Shown: positions 1 through 6,913 of the stretch, one piece after another
Layout: the number at the start of each line of letters is the position of its first letter
How positions within the stretch are numbered: the first letter of the stretch is position 1
Assembly: GCA_900765105.1 (NCBI GenBank)
Contig: CAAFQM010000379.1
Coordinates: 1 to 12,447, forward strand
Length of the DNA stretch: 12,447 nt
Direction: 5' to 3'
DNA from: an uncultured Faecalibacterium sp.
GTDB lineage: Bacteria; Bacillota; Clostridia; Oscillospirales; Ruminococcaceae
Program-made: the position numbers and the translations under genes
The notes under the pieces: generated by a model
The model's database searches: none
What the model was told of the DNA's origin: nothing
What the model saw: the letters and a program-made list of their open reading frames with translations, nothing else

Positions 1-50
1 AAATCCAGATTTTCTACCGCTTTATCGGCCCATTGGATGCCATCGAGTAA
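1..50 (+). CDS. C-terminal tail of an upstream reading frame, possibly a serine recombinase (partial)
   Basis: Reading frame 3 is open from the window edge and stops at TAA 48-50, ending in the residues IQIFYRFIGPLDAIE. The IYYxFIG-type ending resembles the C-terminal tails of large serine recombinases that carry the DUF4368 region. That resemblance is from memory and rests on only about 15 residues. If real, the gene ends 14 bases inside the next reading frame, whose first ATG is at 37. It could equally be a meaningless open frame or the end of an unrelated gene, because the 5' part lies outside the window. Confidence 0.3.
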   Translation, partial: IQIFYRFIGPLDAIE

Positions 51-855
51 CAAAGTCAGAAAAGTCACCTCCGAGAACTATCCTACAGAGCTGGTGCAGG
101 AGGGCGACCGCATCGCCGTGTGCATCTCCGGCGGCAAGGACTCCATGCTGATGGCAAAGCTCATGCAGGAGCTGCAGCGCCACAGCGATGTGCCTTTTGA
201 GCTGGTATTTCTGGTGATGGACCCCGGATACAACGAGATCAACCGCCAGAAGATCGAAAGTAACGCAGAACTTTTGCACATTCCTGTGACGATTTTTGAA
301 AGCAACATCTTCGCCGTGGCCAACAGCACCGACAAGAACCCCTGCTATCTGTGCGCCCGGATGCGCCGCGGCCACCTGTACAGCAAAGCCAAAGAGCTGG
401 GCTGCAACAAGATCGCGCTGGGGCACCACTTCAACGACGTCATCGAGACCACCGTCATGAGTATGTTCTACGGCTCCCAGCTGCAGGCCATGCCGCCCAA
501 GCTCCATAGCACCAGCTTCCCCGGCATGACCCTCATCCGCCCGATGTACTGCATCCGGGAGGAGGACATTCTGGCGTGGAAGCGCTACAACGAGCTGGAA
601 TTCATCCAGTGCGCCTGCCGCTTCACCGAGAACTGCACCATGTGCGACAACGGCGGCGGCGGTTCCAAGCGGCAGGAGGTCAAGACCCTGCTGCGTCGGC
701 TCAAGCGCGACAACCCCAACATCGAGAACAGCATCTTCCGCAGCATCCATGCGGTGGCGTTGGACACCATGCCCGGCTATAAGTCCGAGGGCGTGGAGCA
801 CAGCTTCCTTGAGCGGTTCAACGAAAAAGAAAAAGAATCTTCTGCACAAGAGTGA
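37..855 (+). CDS. TtcA-family tRNA thiolase (PP-loop ATPase)
   Basis: Probable tRNA sulphur-transfer enzyme of the TtcA/TilS ATP-pyrophosphatase superfamily. Family members adenylate a tRNA base and replace oxygen with sulphur, for example making 2-thiocytidine. The 272-residue product has the PP-loop SGGKDS at residues 31-36, the CxxC pair at 103-106 (CYLCARMRR), the GHHFNDVIET block at 129-138, and further cysteines at 192, 194, 200 and 203 that may include the third cluster ligand. Such enzymes often bind an Fe-S cluster through three cysteines. ATG 37 is the first in-frame ATG, but no Shine-Dalgarno site precedes it and the frame stays open to the left edge. The usual N-terminal segment before the PP-loop (an IExSIxxxYRxxxW-like stretch in relatives) is not recognisable here, so the start may be altered or further upstream. 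The exact tRNA target is not shown by the sequence. Confidence 0.85.
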   Translation: MPSSNKVRKVTSENYPTELVQEGDRIAVCISGGKDSMLMAKLMQELQRHSDVPFELVFLVMDPGYNEINRQKIESNAELLHIPVTIFESNIFAVANSTDKNPCYLCARMRRGHLYSKAKELGCNKIALGHHFNDVIETTVMSMFYGSQLQAMPPKLHSTSFPGMTLIRPMYCIREEDILAWKRYNELEFIQCACRFTENCTMCDNGGGGSKRQEVKTLLRRLKRDNPNIENSIFRSIHAVALDTMPGYKSEGVEHSFLERFNEKEKESSAQE

Positions 856-859
856 GAAA

Positions 860-899
860 AGGCGCTGCCGCGTGTTTTTGCGGCAGCGCCTTTGTTTTT
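860..899. terminator. Bidirectional intrinsic terminator between the TtcA-family gene and spoIVA
   Basis: A perfect 12-bp stem, AGGCGCTGCCGC (860-871) with GCGGCAGCGCCT (880-891), closes an 8-nt loop. On the plus strand it is followed by TTGTTTTT. On the minus strand it is followed by TTTTCTC. It lies between the convergent TGA stops at 853-855 and 899-901, so it can serve both genes. Confidence 0.9.
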
Positions 900-2389
900 C
901 AAATGAGGATGCAGATCAGCCCGGTGCAGCCCTCGTTGAGGACGCGTTCCAGCGTTTCCTGCAGGCGGGCGCGGGCCTGTTGCGGCATATGCAGCAGTTT
1001 GCTCTGTAAGCCCTCGTTCACCAGCTCATACAGGCTTTTGCCGAAGATGTTGGACTCCCACAGCTTTTCGGGGTCGTCCTCAAACCCGGCCAGCAGGCTG
1101 CGGGCCAGCTCTTCGCTCTGCTTCTCGGTGCCCACGATAGGGCTGAGCTCGGTGTGGATGGTGGCCTTCATCATCTGGATAGAAGGGGCGCTGGCTTCCA
1201 GCCGGACGCCGTAGCTTGCCCCCTGCCGCACGATCCGGGGCTGCTCCAGCCGCAGTTCGTCCACTGCGGGCATCACGATGCCGTAGCCGGTGGCCTCCAC
1301 CTGTTCCAGCGCACTGCGCACTTTTTCGTACTCGCGCTTTGCCTTTGCCAGCTCCATGATGCAGGGCATCAGCCCCGCTTCGTCCCCGATGGCAAGGCCG
1401 GTCTGCTCGCTGAGCACCTGATAGAACACCTCCGGCTTCAGCTCCACCGCGATGCGCACGATGCCGCCCGCAAGGTCGATGCCGCTGATGGAAGAGCGCT
1501 GCACCGCGTCGCATTCCAGCGCCGGGGCGTCCGTTCCGGCGGGGACGTCCTTCATGCGGGAGACCTTCTCCGCCAGCTGCATGGCGGCATCGTAGATCTG
1601 CGCCTGCAGCCAGTGGCCGTTTTCCAGCATGGTGACCCAGCGCGGCAGGGCGAAATCCAGCTCCTGCACCGGGAACTCGTACAGCACCTGCCGCAGGATC
1701 TCCCCCAGTGCCGCCGCGTCCAGATCCACGCAGCTCACCGGCAGAACGGTGCGGCCGTAGTCCCGCGCCATGCCCTCGGCCAGCTGCTTTGTTTCCGGGG
1801 CGTCCGGGCGGATGCTGTTGAGCAGGATGATGTACGGTTTGCCCAGCGCGTCCAGCTCTTCGATCACCCGCTTTTCGGCGGCGGCATACCCCGCCCGGGG
1901 AATGTCGCTGACCGTGCCGTCGGTGGTGACCACGATGCCGATGGTGGAGTGCTCGCAGATGACTTTGCGGGTACCGGTCTCGGCGGCAAGGTCGAAGGGC
2001 ACCTCGTGGTCGAACCACGGGCTTTTGACCATGCGGGGCTTCTCGTTTTCCTCGTGACCCATGGCACCTTCCACCATGTAGCCCACGCAGTCGATGAGCC
2101 GCACCCGGCACTCCCCGCCGCCTTCCAGCTGCAAAGGCACGGCAGTTTCCGGAATGAACTTGGGTTCGGTGGTCATGATGGTGCGCCCGGCGGCCGACTG
2201 GGGCAGCTCGTCCCGGGCGCGCTCCCGCGCCGCCGCCGCGCCGATCTCCGGCAGTACAAGCTGCTCCATGAACCGCTTGATAAAGGTGGATTTGCCGCTG
2301 CGCACCGGCCCCACCACCCCGATGTAGACCTCGCCGCCGGTGCGTGCGCCGATCTCGCGGCAGATGCCCTTCTGTTCCTGATTTGCCAA
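899..2389 (-). CDS. spoIVA: Stage IV sporulation protein A (SpoIVA), spore coat morphogenetic ATPase
   Basis: SpoIVA hydrolyses ATP to polymerise on the forespore surface and forms the basement layer on which the spore coat is built. The product resembles Bacillus subtilis SpoIVA along its whole length (496 versus 492 residues). Visible landmarks are Walker A GPVRSGKST (residues 27-35, Lys33), ELPQSAAGRTIMTTEPKF around 61-78 with the sensor threonines 73-74, and Walker B-like RLIDCVGY (Asp100). The block GTRKVICEHSTIGIV follows, and the conserved C-terminal region includes IVGTEKQSEELAR and KLLHMPQQARARLQETLERV. The start is TTG 2389, preceded by GGAAGGGGAGA. It matches the N-terminus of the family. 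A longer open frame to 2521 would translate through the aspS terminator, so it is rejected. A sigma-E-like promoter lies about 60 bases upstream. Nothing looks truncated, which argues that the organism, or a recent ancestor, makes spores. Confidence 0.96.
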   Translation of the reverse strand: MANQEQKGICREIGARTGGEVYIGVVGPVRSGKSTFIKRFMEQLVLPEIGAAAARERARDELPQSAAGRTIMTTEPKFIPETAVPLQLEGGGECRVRLIDCVGYMVEGAMGHEENEKPRMVKSPWFDHEVPFDLAAETGTRKVICEHSTIGIVVTTDGTVSDIPRAGYAAAEKRVIEELDALGKPYIILLNSIRPDAPETKQLAEGMARDYGRTVLPVSCVDLDAAALGEILRQVLYEFPVQELDFALPRWVTMLENGHWLQAQIYDAAMQLAEKVSRMKDVPAGTDAPALECDAVQRSSISGIDLAGGIVRIAVELKPEVFYQVLSEQTGLAIGDEAGLMPCIMELAKAKREYEKVRSALEQVEATGYGIVMPAVDELRLEQPRIVRQGASYGVRLEASAPSIQMMKATIHTELSPIVGTEKQSEELARSLLAGFEDDPEKLWESNIFGKSLYELVNEGLQSKLLHMPQQARARLQETLERVLNEGCTGLICILI

Positions 2390-2448
2390 AACGCTCTCCC
2401 CTTCCCGTTTGCGCTGTGCACCGGACGAATGCGCCGGGCCGCTGTTGT

Positions 2449-2478
2449 ATCGTATGAATTTACAGGAAGAGATATGAC
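2449..2478 (-). promoter_or_regulatory. Sigma-E-type sporulation promoter of spoIVA
   Basis: On the minus strand GTCATATC (2471-2478) and CATACGAT (2449-2456) are separated by 14 bases. This fits the known mother-cell sigma-E consensus (KMATATT, about 14 bases, CATACAAT) with single mismatches in each box. The -35 box starts on the base after the aspS terminator stem. Transcription would begin near 2442, giving a leader of about 50 bases. spoIVA is a sigma-E regulon member in studied spore formers, which supports the assignment. Confidence 0.72.
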
Positions 2479-2512
2479 AAAAGGCTCCCGAGCCATAGCT
2501 CGGGAGCCTTTT
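2479..2512 (-). terminator. Intrinsic terminator of aspS
   Basis: A perfect 15-bp inverted repeat AAAAGGCTCCCGAGC / GCTCGGGAGCCTTTT (2479-2493 and 2498-2512) with a CATA loop (TATG on the minus strand) follows the aspS stop by 13 bases. The outer A/T pairs give a T4 tract in either direction. It isolates the housekeeping aspS transcript from the sporulation-regulated spoIVA. Confidence 0.92.
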
Positions 2513-2525
2513 CATACTCAAATTA

Positions 2526-3860
2526 TCACGGGGTCAGACGGTTGGGGCCGCGGAACAGGAACTCTGCATCCTTGATGCTCAGGCCGCACAGCAGCATGGT
2601 CAGGCGGTCGATGCCGATGCCAAAGCCGCCGTGGGGCGGGCAGCCGTACTGGAAGAACTCCAGATAGAACTTGACGGCCCCTGCCAGACCCTTCTCCTCA
2701 GCCTGCTTCTTCAGCACCTCGTAGCGGTGCTCACGCTGGGCACCGGTGGTGATCTCGACGCCGCGCCAGATCAGGTCGTAGCCCTGGGGCACACCATTCT
2801 CGTCGCGCATGTGGTAGAAAGCACGCTTCTCGGCGGAGTAATCGGTGATGAACAGGAACTCGTGGCCGTAGTGCTTCTTGACCCACTCGTAGCTCAGGCG
2901 CTCGGCCTCGGTGGTCAGGTCGCCCTTTTCGCTCTCGTCCACGGTGTAGCCGAACTCTTCTTCCAGACCCTTGTACAGGTCGGCCAGCTTGACCACGGGG
3001 AACGGCGTGGTGGGCACGATGACCTCCTGCCCGAACAGTTCCTTGATCTGATCGCCGTAGTTGTCCTTGACAGCCTGCAGACCGGCGGTGAGCAGCTCTT
3101 CCTCCATCTTCATGACGTCCTTGAAGGAAGTGATGTAGCTGAATTCCAGGTCGAAACCGGAGAACTCGGTGGAGTGCTTGTTGGTGTAGCTCTTCTCGGC
3201 ACGGAACACGGGGCCGGTCTCGAAGATGCGCTCAAAGCCGGCGGCCATGGCCATCTGCTTGTAGAACTGAGGGCTCTGTGCCAGATAGGCGTTGCGGTCA
3301 AAGTAGTCCACCTTGAACACCTCGGAGCCGCTCTCGCTGGCAGCAGCGATCAGCTTGGGGGTGTGGATCTCGATGAAGTTGCGTTCCAGCAGGAACTGAC
3401 GCATGGCGTTGACGAAGCAACTCTGTGCCTTGAACATGAGCTGGTTTTCGTCGGTGCGCAGGTCGATCCAGCGGTAGTCGATACGCTGGTCGATGCTGGA
3501 GCGCTCCACAGCCTTCTTCTTCTTGGTGGCTGCGATCTCCTTGCGCACGATGGGCAGCGGGTCGGCAATGCTCTCGATCTCGATGGTATCGGGGATCATC
3601 TCGATGCCGCCCATCTTGACGTAATCGTTCTCCATCACCTTGCCAGTAACGGTGATGACAGAGTCCGGGGTGAGCTTGTCGATGGTATCCACCAGATCGG
3701 GGTGATCGGCCTTTTCGACCGTGATCTGCAGTTTGCCGGTAATATCCTTCAGCACGATGAAGGCCATATATTTGCTGTTGCGCAGGTTCTCGATAAAGCC
3801 CTGCACCTTGACCGTGCTGCCGGTTTCCTTCTGGACCTCATTGATATAGGTGCGTTCCAT
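2526..3860 (-). CDS. aspS: Aspartyl-tRNA synthetase, archaeal/eukaryotic type (probable aspartate--tRNA(Asp/Asn) ligase)
   Basis: Class II aminoacyl-tRNA synthetase charging tRNA with aspartate. The 444-residue protein has an N-terminal OB-fold anticodon-binding domain (about 15-105) and a catalytic core. The core shows the AspRS signature QSPQFYKQ (195-202), motif 2 GPVFRAEKSYTNKH (216-229), WRGVEITTGAQREH (365-378) and motif 3 GFGIGIDRL (412-420). It ends in RLTP. The short length and absence of the GAD insertion of ordinary bacterial AspRS (about 590 residues) place it in the archaeal/eukaryotic group, whose bacterial members are often non-discriminating and also make Asp-tRNA(Asn) for GatCAB. 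In the OB fold the usual GWVHxxR-like stretch reads GFIENLR, so discrimination cannot be judged here. ATG 3860 is preceded by AAAGGAGGA at 3871-3879. It has its own promoter and terminator, with no T-box leader. Confidence 0.93.
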   Translation of the reverse strand: MERTYINEVQKETGSTVKVQGFIENLRNSKYMAFIVLKDITGKLQITVEKADHPDLVDTIDKLTPDSVITVTGKVMENDYVKMGGIEMIPDTIEIESIADPLPIVRKEIAATKKKKAVERSSIDQRIDYRWIDLRTDENQLMFKAQSCFVNAMRQFLLERNFIEIHTPKLIAAASESGSEVFKVDYFDRNAYLAQSPQFYKQMAMAAGFERIFETGPVFRAEKSYTNKHSTEFSGFDLEFSYITSFKDVMKMEEELLTAGLQAVKDNYGDQIKELFGQEVIVPTTPFPVVKLADLYKGLEEEFGYTVDESEKGDLTTEAERLSYEWVKKHYGHEFLFITDYSAEKRAFYHMRDENGVPQGYDLIWRGVEITTGAQREHRYEVLKKQAEEKGLAGAVKFYLEFFQYGCPPHGGFGIGIDRLTMLLCGLSIKDAEFLFRGPNRLTP

Positions 3861-3899
3861 AATACAGGAATCCTCCTTTAACGTCTTGTGTACTGTTTT

Positions 3900-3927
3900 A
3901 TTATACGCTTTTCAAGGGATAAATCAA
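3900..3927 (-). promoter_or_regulatory. Sigma-70/A-type promoter of aspS
   Basis: On the minus strand TTGATT (3922-3927), a 16-base spacer and a perfect TATAAT (3900-3905) precede aspS. Transcription from about 3893 gives a leader of only about 30 bases, mostly the ribosome binding site. There is therefore no room for a T-box or other riboswitch. Confidence 0.8.
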
Positions 3928-3968
3928 GAGATATGCCAATTTCAGCCGGTCTGTACTGTGCTTAACAT

Positions 3969-3995
3969 AAAAATGCGGCTGCGGGCAGACCGCAT
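3969..3995 (-). terminator. Intrinsic terminator of the sugar transferase gene
   Basis: Minus-strand hairpin ATGCGG ... CCGCAT (3973-3978 with 3990-3995), with an inner CTGC/GCAG pairing, is followed by a T5 tract (3969-3973). It lies about 20 bases after the sugar-transferase stop and upstream of the aspS promoter. Confidence 0.75.
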
Positions 3996-4015
3996 ATCAT
4001 TTTGCGCAGCAGACC

Positions 4016-4624
4016 TCATTTTTCATCATGCAGGGTGCCGGTGCCGCCCTCCACCACGCCGTCATGCTTCAGCACGGCGGCAATGGTGCCGAAAAAGCAC
4101 TTCACGTCCAGCCCAAAGCTCAGGTGTTTCACATACCAGCCGTCCAGCTTTGCCTTTTCGGCGATTTCCAGCTCGTCGCGGCCGTGGATCTGTGCCCAGC
4201 CGGTCAGGCCGGGGCGCACATCGTTGGCACCGTATTTGTCCCGCTCAGCCAGCAGGTCGTACTGGTTCCACAGCGCAGGCCGCGGGCCGATGACCGCCAT
4301 GTCGCCCACAAAGATGTTCCACAGCTGGGGCAGCTCGTCCAGACTGGTCTTGCGCAAAAAGTGCCCCATCCGGGTGATATACTGATCCGGATCGTGGAGC
4401 AGATGAGTGGGCATATCGTGGGGCGTATCGATGCGCATGGTGCGGAACTTTAAAATGTAGAAGTGCTTTTTGCCGATGCCCACACGCTTCTGTTTGAAGA
4501 ACACCGGGCCGGGCGAATCCAGCTTGATGGCGACAGCCAGAATCAGAAACAGCCAGGACAGGCAGATCATGCCGCAGGCCGACAGCACGACGGCCAGCAG
4601 GCGTTTGATCCCGTTGCGATACAT
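4016..4624 (-). CDS. Bacterial sugar transferase (polyprenyl-phosphate phosphoglycosyl transferase)
   Basis: Monotopic phosphoglycosyl transferase (bacterial sugar transferase, PF02397). It moves a sugar-1-phosphate from a UDP-sugar to undecaprenyl phosphate and so starts a glycan repeat unit for exopolysaccharide, capsule or glycoprotein. The 202-residue protein has one hydrophobic re-entrant membrane segment (about 9-35), then the catalytic domain with DSPGPVFFKQKRVG (36-49), KFRTMR (59-64), the catalytic Asp-Glu pair in TSLDELPQL (96-97), GPRP (113-116) and RPGLTGWAQ (137-145). It lacks the long N-terminal multi-helix region of WbaP/WcaJ types. ATG 4624 has GGAGGAT 8 bases upstream. No other polysaccharide genes flank it, so the glycan cannot be named. 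It has its own promoter and terminator and appears monocistronic. Confidence 0.93.
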   Translation of the reverse strand: MYRNGIKRLLAVVLSACGMICLSWLFLILAVAIKLDSPGPVFFKQKRVGIGKKHFYILKFRTMRIDTPHDMPTHLLHDPDQYITRMGHFLRKTSLDELPQLWNIFVGDMAVIGPRPALWNQYDLLAERDKYGANDVRPGLTGWAQIHGRDELEIAEKAKLDGWYVKHLSFGLDVKCFFGTIAAVLKHDGVVEGGTGTLHDEK

Positions 4625-4659
4625 ATGAGAATCCTCCGTTTTTCCTTTGAATCGACCTC

Positions 4660-4688
4660 AGTATACCAGTATGGGCAGGTTTTTGCAA
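4660..4688 (-). promoter_or_regulatory. Sigma-A-type promoter of the sugar transferase gene
   Basis: On the minus strand TTGCAA (4683-4688), a 17-base spacer and TATACT (4660-4665) lie just upstream of the gene. Five of six bases match the consensus in the -10 box and four of six in the -35 box. The leader would be about 30 bases. Confidence 0.75.
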
Positions 4689-4736
4689 TCGCAGACCGCA
4701 CCCTGCGCCGGAATTTTTATGTTTTTGATGCAGCCT

Positions 4737-4769
4737 GCCGGTTTTGTAGCAGAAAAGCGCCGGTTTTGT
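4737..4769. repeat. Direct repeat GCCGGTTTTGT x2 upstream of the GH31 gene
   Basis: The 11-mer GCCGGTTTTGT occurs at 4737-4747 and again at 4759-4769. The 22-base phasing is close to two helical turns. A degenerate third copy, GCCGGAATTTT, begins at 4707. The repeats lie just upstream of a weak rightward promoter, and the second copy sits within the imperfect palindrome AAAAGCGCCGGTTTT (4753-4767). This could be an operator for a sugar-responsive regulator, but no regulator gene is adjacent. Confidence 0.35.
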
Positions 4770-4772
4770 CTC

Positions 4773-4801
4773 TTGCTTTGCAGCGGTTCCGGACGTAAGA
4801 T
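4773..4801 (+). promoter_or_regulatory. Possible weak promoter of the GH31 alpha-glucosidase
   Basis: TTGCTT (4773-4778), 17 bases, TAAGAT (4796-4801). Each box deviates from consensus, as expected for an activated or repressible promoter, and no better candidate lies in 4690-4828. Confidence 0.4.
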
Positions 4802-4828
4802 GTAAGTATGAGAAAAGGAGGCTGCGCT

Positions 4829-6847
4829 ATGATCCAGCGTTTTCGTTTTGGTTCGCCCCTGCCCACCGACAGTGTGGTGCAGGAACTTCCCGTTTCGGAA
4901 GGGGCTGTGCCCTTCCTCACCGCCGAAGCGGACGGCGGGTGGAGCTATGCGATGGCTCCGGATGCGGTCGTGTACGGTCTGGGCGAGATGCCCCGCGGCA
5001 TCAATAAGCGCGGCTGGCATTACGTTGCAAATAACACCGACGAGTCCCACCACGGCGAGGACAAGCGTTCCTACTACGGTGCACACAATTTTCTGCTCAT
5101 CGACGGCGGAGCCAGGCAGGAGGACTTCGGCCTTTTCATCGATTTCCCGGGCAAAGTTTCCTACGACATCGGCTACACGGCCTACGATACCCTGCGGTTC
5201 TCTACAGAGACGCCGGACTACGACCTCTATGTGCTCACCGGCAGCGGCCCGAACGACATCGCCCGGCAGTTCCGTCAGCTCATCGGGCGCAGCTACATCC
5301 CGCCCAAGTGGGCCTTCGGTCTGGCGCAGAGCCGCTGGGGCTACAAGACTGCCGAGGATGTGCGGGAGGTGGCCCGGCAGTACCGAGACCATGACCTGCC
5401 GCTGGACATGGTTGTGATGGACATCGATTATATGCAGGACTATGCCGATTTTACGGTGAACAAGGAGCGGTTTCCGGATCTTGCCGCCCTCGCTGCCGAG
5501 ATGAAGACGCAGGGCATCCGGCTGGTGCCCATTATCGATGCGGGCGTGCGCATCGACCCGGAAAGCCCCGTCTGCGCCGAAGGGCTGGAAAAGGGCTATT
5601 TCTGCACCAAGGCCGACGGCATCCCCTTTGTGGCGGCGGTGTGGCCCGGCAAGGCCTACTTTGCCGATTTTCTGCGCCCGGAGGTGCGGGAGTGGTTCGG
5701 CCGACAGTACAAGCTGCTGACCGACTGCGGCATCGAGGGCTTCTGGAACGATATGAACGAACCGGCGCTGTTCTACTCGCCGGACCGGCTGCGGGCCTTT
5801 CTGGATGCCATGGCAGACCTGCGGCAGAAGGATAACATCGAGCAGCTGGAGTTTTTCGGCAAGGTCGTGGGCGGTGCGATGGGGCTGATGAACAGCCCGG
5901 AGGACTACGCCAGCTTCTACCATGACCTGAACGGTCAGCGGGTGCGGCATGACAGGGTGCACAACCTCTACGGCGGCAACATGATCCGGGCGGCAGGAGA
6001 TGCCTTCCGCACCCTGCGCCCCGGCAAACGCACCCTGCTGTACAGCCGTTCCAGTTTTATCGGCAGCCATCGCTGGGGCGGCATCTGGCTGGGCGACAAC
6101 ACCTCCACATGGGCGCAGCTGCTGGCCAACATCCAGATGATGCCGAACGTGCAGATGTGCGGCTTCCTGTACAGCGGTGCAGACCTGTGCGGTTTTTCGG
6201 GCGACACTACCCCGGACCTCGCCCTGCGCTGGTTGGAGTTCGGCCTGTTCACCCCGCTCATGCGCAACCACGCCACCGCCGGTGTACGGGAACAGGAGTA
6301 TTACCGCTTTCCGGAGATGCTGCCCGCCATGCGCAACATGATCCGCCTGCGCTATGCCCTGCTGCCTTACCTTTATAGTGAGTTCATGAAGGCGGCGCTG
6401 GAGGACGGCAGTTACTTCCGCCCGCTGGGCTTTGACTGGCCGGATGACCCGGACGCCCGGGAGGTGCAGGATCAGCTGCTGCTGGGCGGCGGCGTGATGC
6501 TGGCCCCCGTTTACACCCAGAACGCCGCCGGGCGGCATGTCTACCTGCCTGAAGACATGAAAGTTTACCGCATCCGCAGCGCGGACGATTACGACACAGC
6601 TCTGCTGTACGCCGGGCATCACTATGTGCACTGCGCGCTGGATGAAGTGCTGCTGTTCGTCCGCCCCGGACACGCCGTACCGGTGGCAAAACCCGCCGCC
6701 TGCACCGCCCGGTTGGACGAAAGCGAGCTGACCCTGTGGGCCTGCCCGGATGCTTCCGGCAGGGCCAGCTACCGGATGTACACCGACGACGGCGAGACAG
6801 CCGATTTTGCCGCGCCGGAACACTGGAAGACCCTGACGGCAGAATAA
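4829..6847 (+). CDS. Glycoside hydrolase family 31 alpha-glucosidase
   Basis: Cytoplasmic exo-alpha-glucosidase releasing glucose from the non-reducing end of isomaltose/maltose-type oligosaccharides. The 672-residue protein has no signal peptide and is very similar throughout to the Blautia (Ruminococcus) obeum GH31 enzyme Ro-alphaG1 as I recall it. The catalytic nucleophile is Asp308 in FWNDMNEPA. The acid/base is Asp423 in GGIWLGDNTSTW. FGLAQSRWGY puts a Trp at residue 170, aligned with Trp169 of the obeum enzyme. The N-terminal beta-sandwich holds YGLGEMPRGINKRG, and the C-terminal beta domains follow about residue 550. Start ATG 4829 is chosen because AAAAGGAGG (4813-4821) lies 7 bases upstream. 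An ATG at 4808 would place this site inside the gene. It is probably monocistronic, with a terminator following. No transporter or regulator gene accompanies it, so uptake of its substrate must be encoded elsewhere. Confidence 0.95.
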   Translation: MIQRFRFGSPLPTDSVVQELPVSEGAVPFLTAEADGGWSYAMAPDAVVYGLGEMPRGINKRGWHYVANNTDESHHGEDKRSYYGAHNFLLIDGGARQEDFGLFIDFPGKVSYDIGYTAYDTLRFSTETPDYDLYVLTGSGPNDIARQFRQLIGRSYIPPKWAFGLAQSRWGYKTAEDVREVARQYRDHDLPLDMVVMDIDYMQDYADFTVNKERFPDLAALAAEMKTQGIRLVPIIDAGVRIDPESPVCAEGLEKGYFCTKADGIPFVAAVWPGKAYFADFLRPEVREWFGRQYKLLTDCGIEGFWNDMNEPALFYSPDRLRAFLDAMADLRQKDNIEQLEFFGKVVGGAMGLMNSPEDYASFYHDLNGQRVRHDRVHNLYGGNMIRAAGDAFRTLRPGKRTLLYSRSSFIGSHRWGGIWLGDNTSTWAQLLANIQMMPNVQMCGFLYSGADLCGFSGDTTPDLALRWLEFGLFTPLMRNHATAGVREQEYYRFPEMLPAMRNMIRLRYALLPYLYSEFMKAALEDGSYFRPLGFDWPDDPDAREVQDQLLLGGGVMLAPVYTQNAAGRHVYLPEDMKVYRIRSADDYDTALLYAGHHYVHCALDEVLLFVRPGHAVPVAKPAACTARLDESELTLWACPDASGRASYRMYTDDGETADFAAPEHWKTLTAE

Positions 6848-6861
6848 CTTTGCTTCATTTG

Positions 6862-6913
6862 GCGGCATTGCCGGGAAAATTTGTGATTTTCCGGCGGTGC
6901 CGCTTGTATTTTT
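6862..6913 (+). terminator. Intrinsic terminator of the GH31 gene
   Basis: A long hairpin pairs GCGGCATTGCCGG (from 6862) with CCGGCGGTGCCGC (to 6903). It has two U-G wobble pairs, a bulged G and an AAAAT/ATTTT upper stem around a TTGTG loop. The tract TTGTATTTTT (6904-6913) follows. The T-tract doubles as the -35 region of the next promoter. Confidence 0.85.

Noticed and set aside
1154..2575. A 473-codon plus-strand open frame opposite spoIVA
   Set aside because: It crosses the aspS terminator and the spoIVA promoter. Its composition is that of an antisense frame.
2631..3881. A 416-codon plus-strand open frame opposite aspS
   Set aside because: Shadow of a conserved synthetase. No ribosome binding site at its start and no recognisable motif.
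3861..4015. Possible T-box or other riboswitch upstream of aspS
   Set aside because: The promoter leaves a leader of about 30 bases. The rest of the gap is the sugar-transferase terminator, and no T-box core is seen.
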